From contig CABUWB010000142.1 in NCBI GenBank assembly GCA_902495025.1, positions 1 to 5,694 on the forward strand: a stretch of DNA of 5,694 nucleotides. The letters run 5' to 3'. Origin of the DNA: an uncultured Eubacteriales bacterium. GTDB lineage: Bacteria; Bacillota; Clostridia; Lachnospirales; CAG-274. Position numbers and translations under genes: made by a program. The notes under the pieces are model-generated. The model was not told where the DNA came from, searched no databases, and saw nothing but the letters and a program-made list of their open reading frames with translations. Of the stretch, positions 5,638 to 5,694 are shown one piece after another. Position 1 is the stretch's first letter, and each line of letters starts with the position of its first letter.

Positions 5638-5643
5638 AATTGA

Positions 5644-5679
5644 GCTGTCGCAAGAGAGCGGCAAGCACAAAAGTGCTTG
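5644..5679 (+). other. Two overlapping, mutually exclusive leader hairpins after promoter 3
   Basis: Hairpin A: GCTGTCGC (5644-5651) pairs with GCGGCAAGC (5658-5666), with one bulged A and one G-U. Hairpin B: CAAGCAC (5662-5668) pairs perfectly with GTGCTTG (5673-5679) around AAAA. They share 5662-5666, so only one can fully form. TGCTTGAAAGC (5674-5684) has a weak resemblance to the Firmicute rRNA antitermination boxA, which I would not rely on. Confidence 0.45.
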
Positions 5680-5694
5680 AAAGCCTTTAAATAA

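Noticed and set aside
5277..5670. Phe- and Leu-rich minus-strand frames over the right end
   Set aside because: They are reverse translations of tRNA-Ser(GGA) and A-rich promoter tracts, lacking ribosome sites.
5396..5688. Long-range inverted pair AAAGGCTTT / AAAGCCTTT
   Set aside because: Nine A/T-rich bases nearly 300 nt apart with several local stems between; easily chance in this composition.

Overview
The window looks like a chromosomal segment of a low-to-moderate G+C Firmicute, most likely a gut-type member of class Clostridia (Oscillospirales/Ruminococcaceae-like). This rests on strong A-rich Shine-Dalgarno sites, near-consensus sigma-A promoters with 17-bp spacers, a Gram-positive style xpt-permease operon, and tRNA genes without encoded CCA. 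Placement below class level is inference.

Positions 1 to about 5020 hold five protein genes, all on the minus strand. Reading in the direction of transcription (right to left), they are: pepT (tripeptidase); xpt plus an NCS2 purine permease, 16 nt apart and evidently one purine-salvage operon; a KDPG/KHG aldolase fused to a C-terminal VOC (glyoxalase-fold) domain; and the first 117 codons of an EamA/DMT-family transporter that runs off the left edge. The aldolase gene has its own strong promoter with operator-like repeats, strong codon bias and an intrinsic terminator. The transporter starts immediately after that terminator.

Positions 5090-5694 face the other way and are devoted to stable RNA. 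A TTGACA promoter drives tRNA-Ser(UGA), followed by tRNA-Ser(GGA). The last 300 bases contain no gene. They hold three successive promoters, each with an exact TTGACA -35, a 17-bp spacer and a good -10, and each followed by a small G+C-rich hairpin. This is the layout expected just upstream of an rRNA operon or a large tRNA array, which would begin beyond the right edge; the target itself is not visible.

Functionally, the protein genes cover peptide and purine scavenging and sugar-acid (Entner-Doudoroff/hexuronate) catabolism. The most unusual items are the aldolase-VOC fusion with a near-complete glyoxalase-type metal site, the promoter-hairpin cassettes, and a 17-bp hairpin between xpt and pepT that may belong to a small plus-strand RNA. 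No mobile element, CRISPR array or clearly new defence or biosynthetic system was seen.
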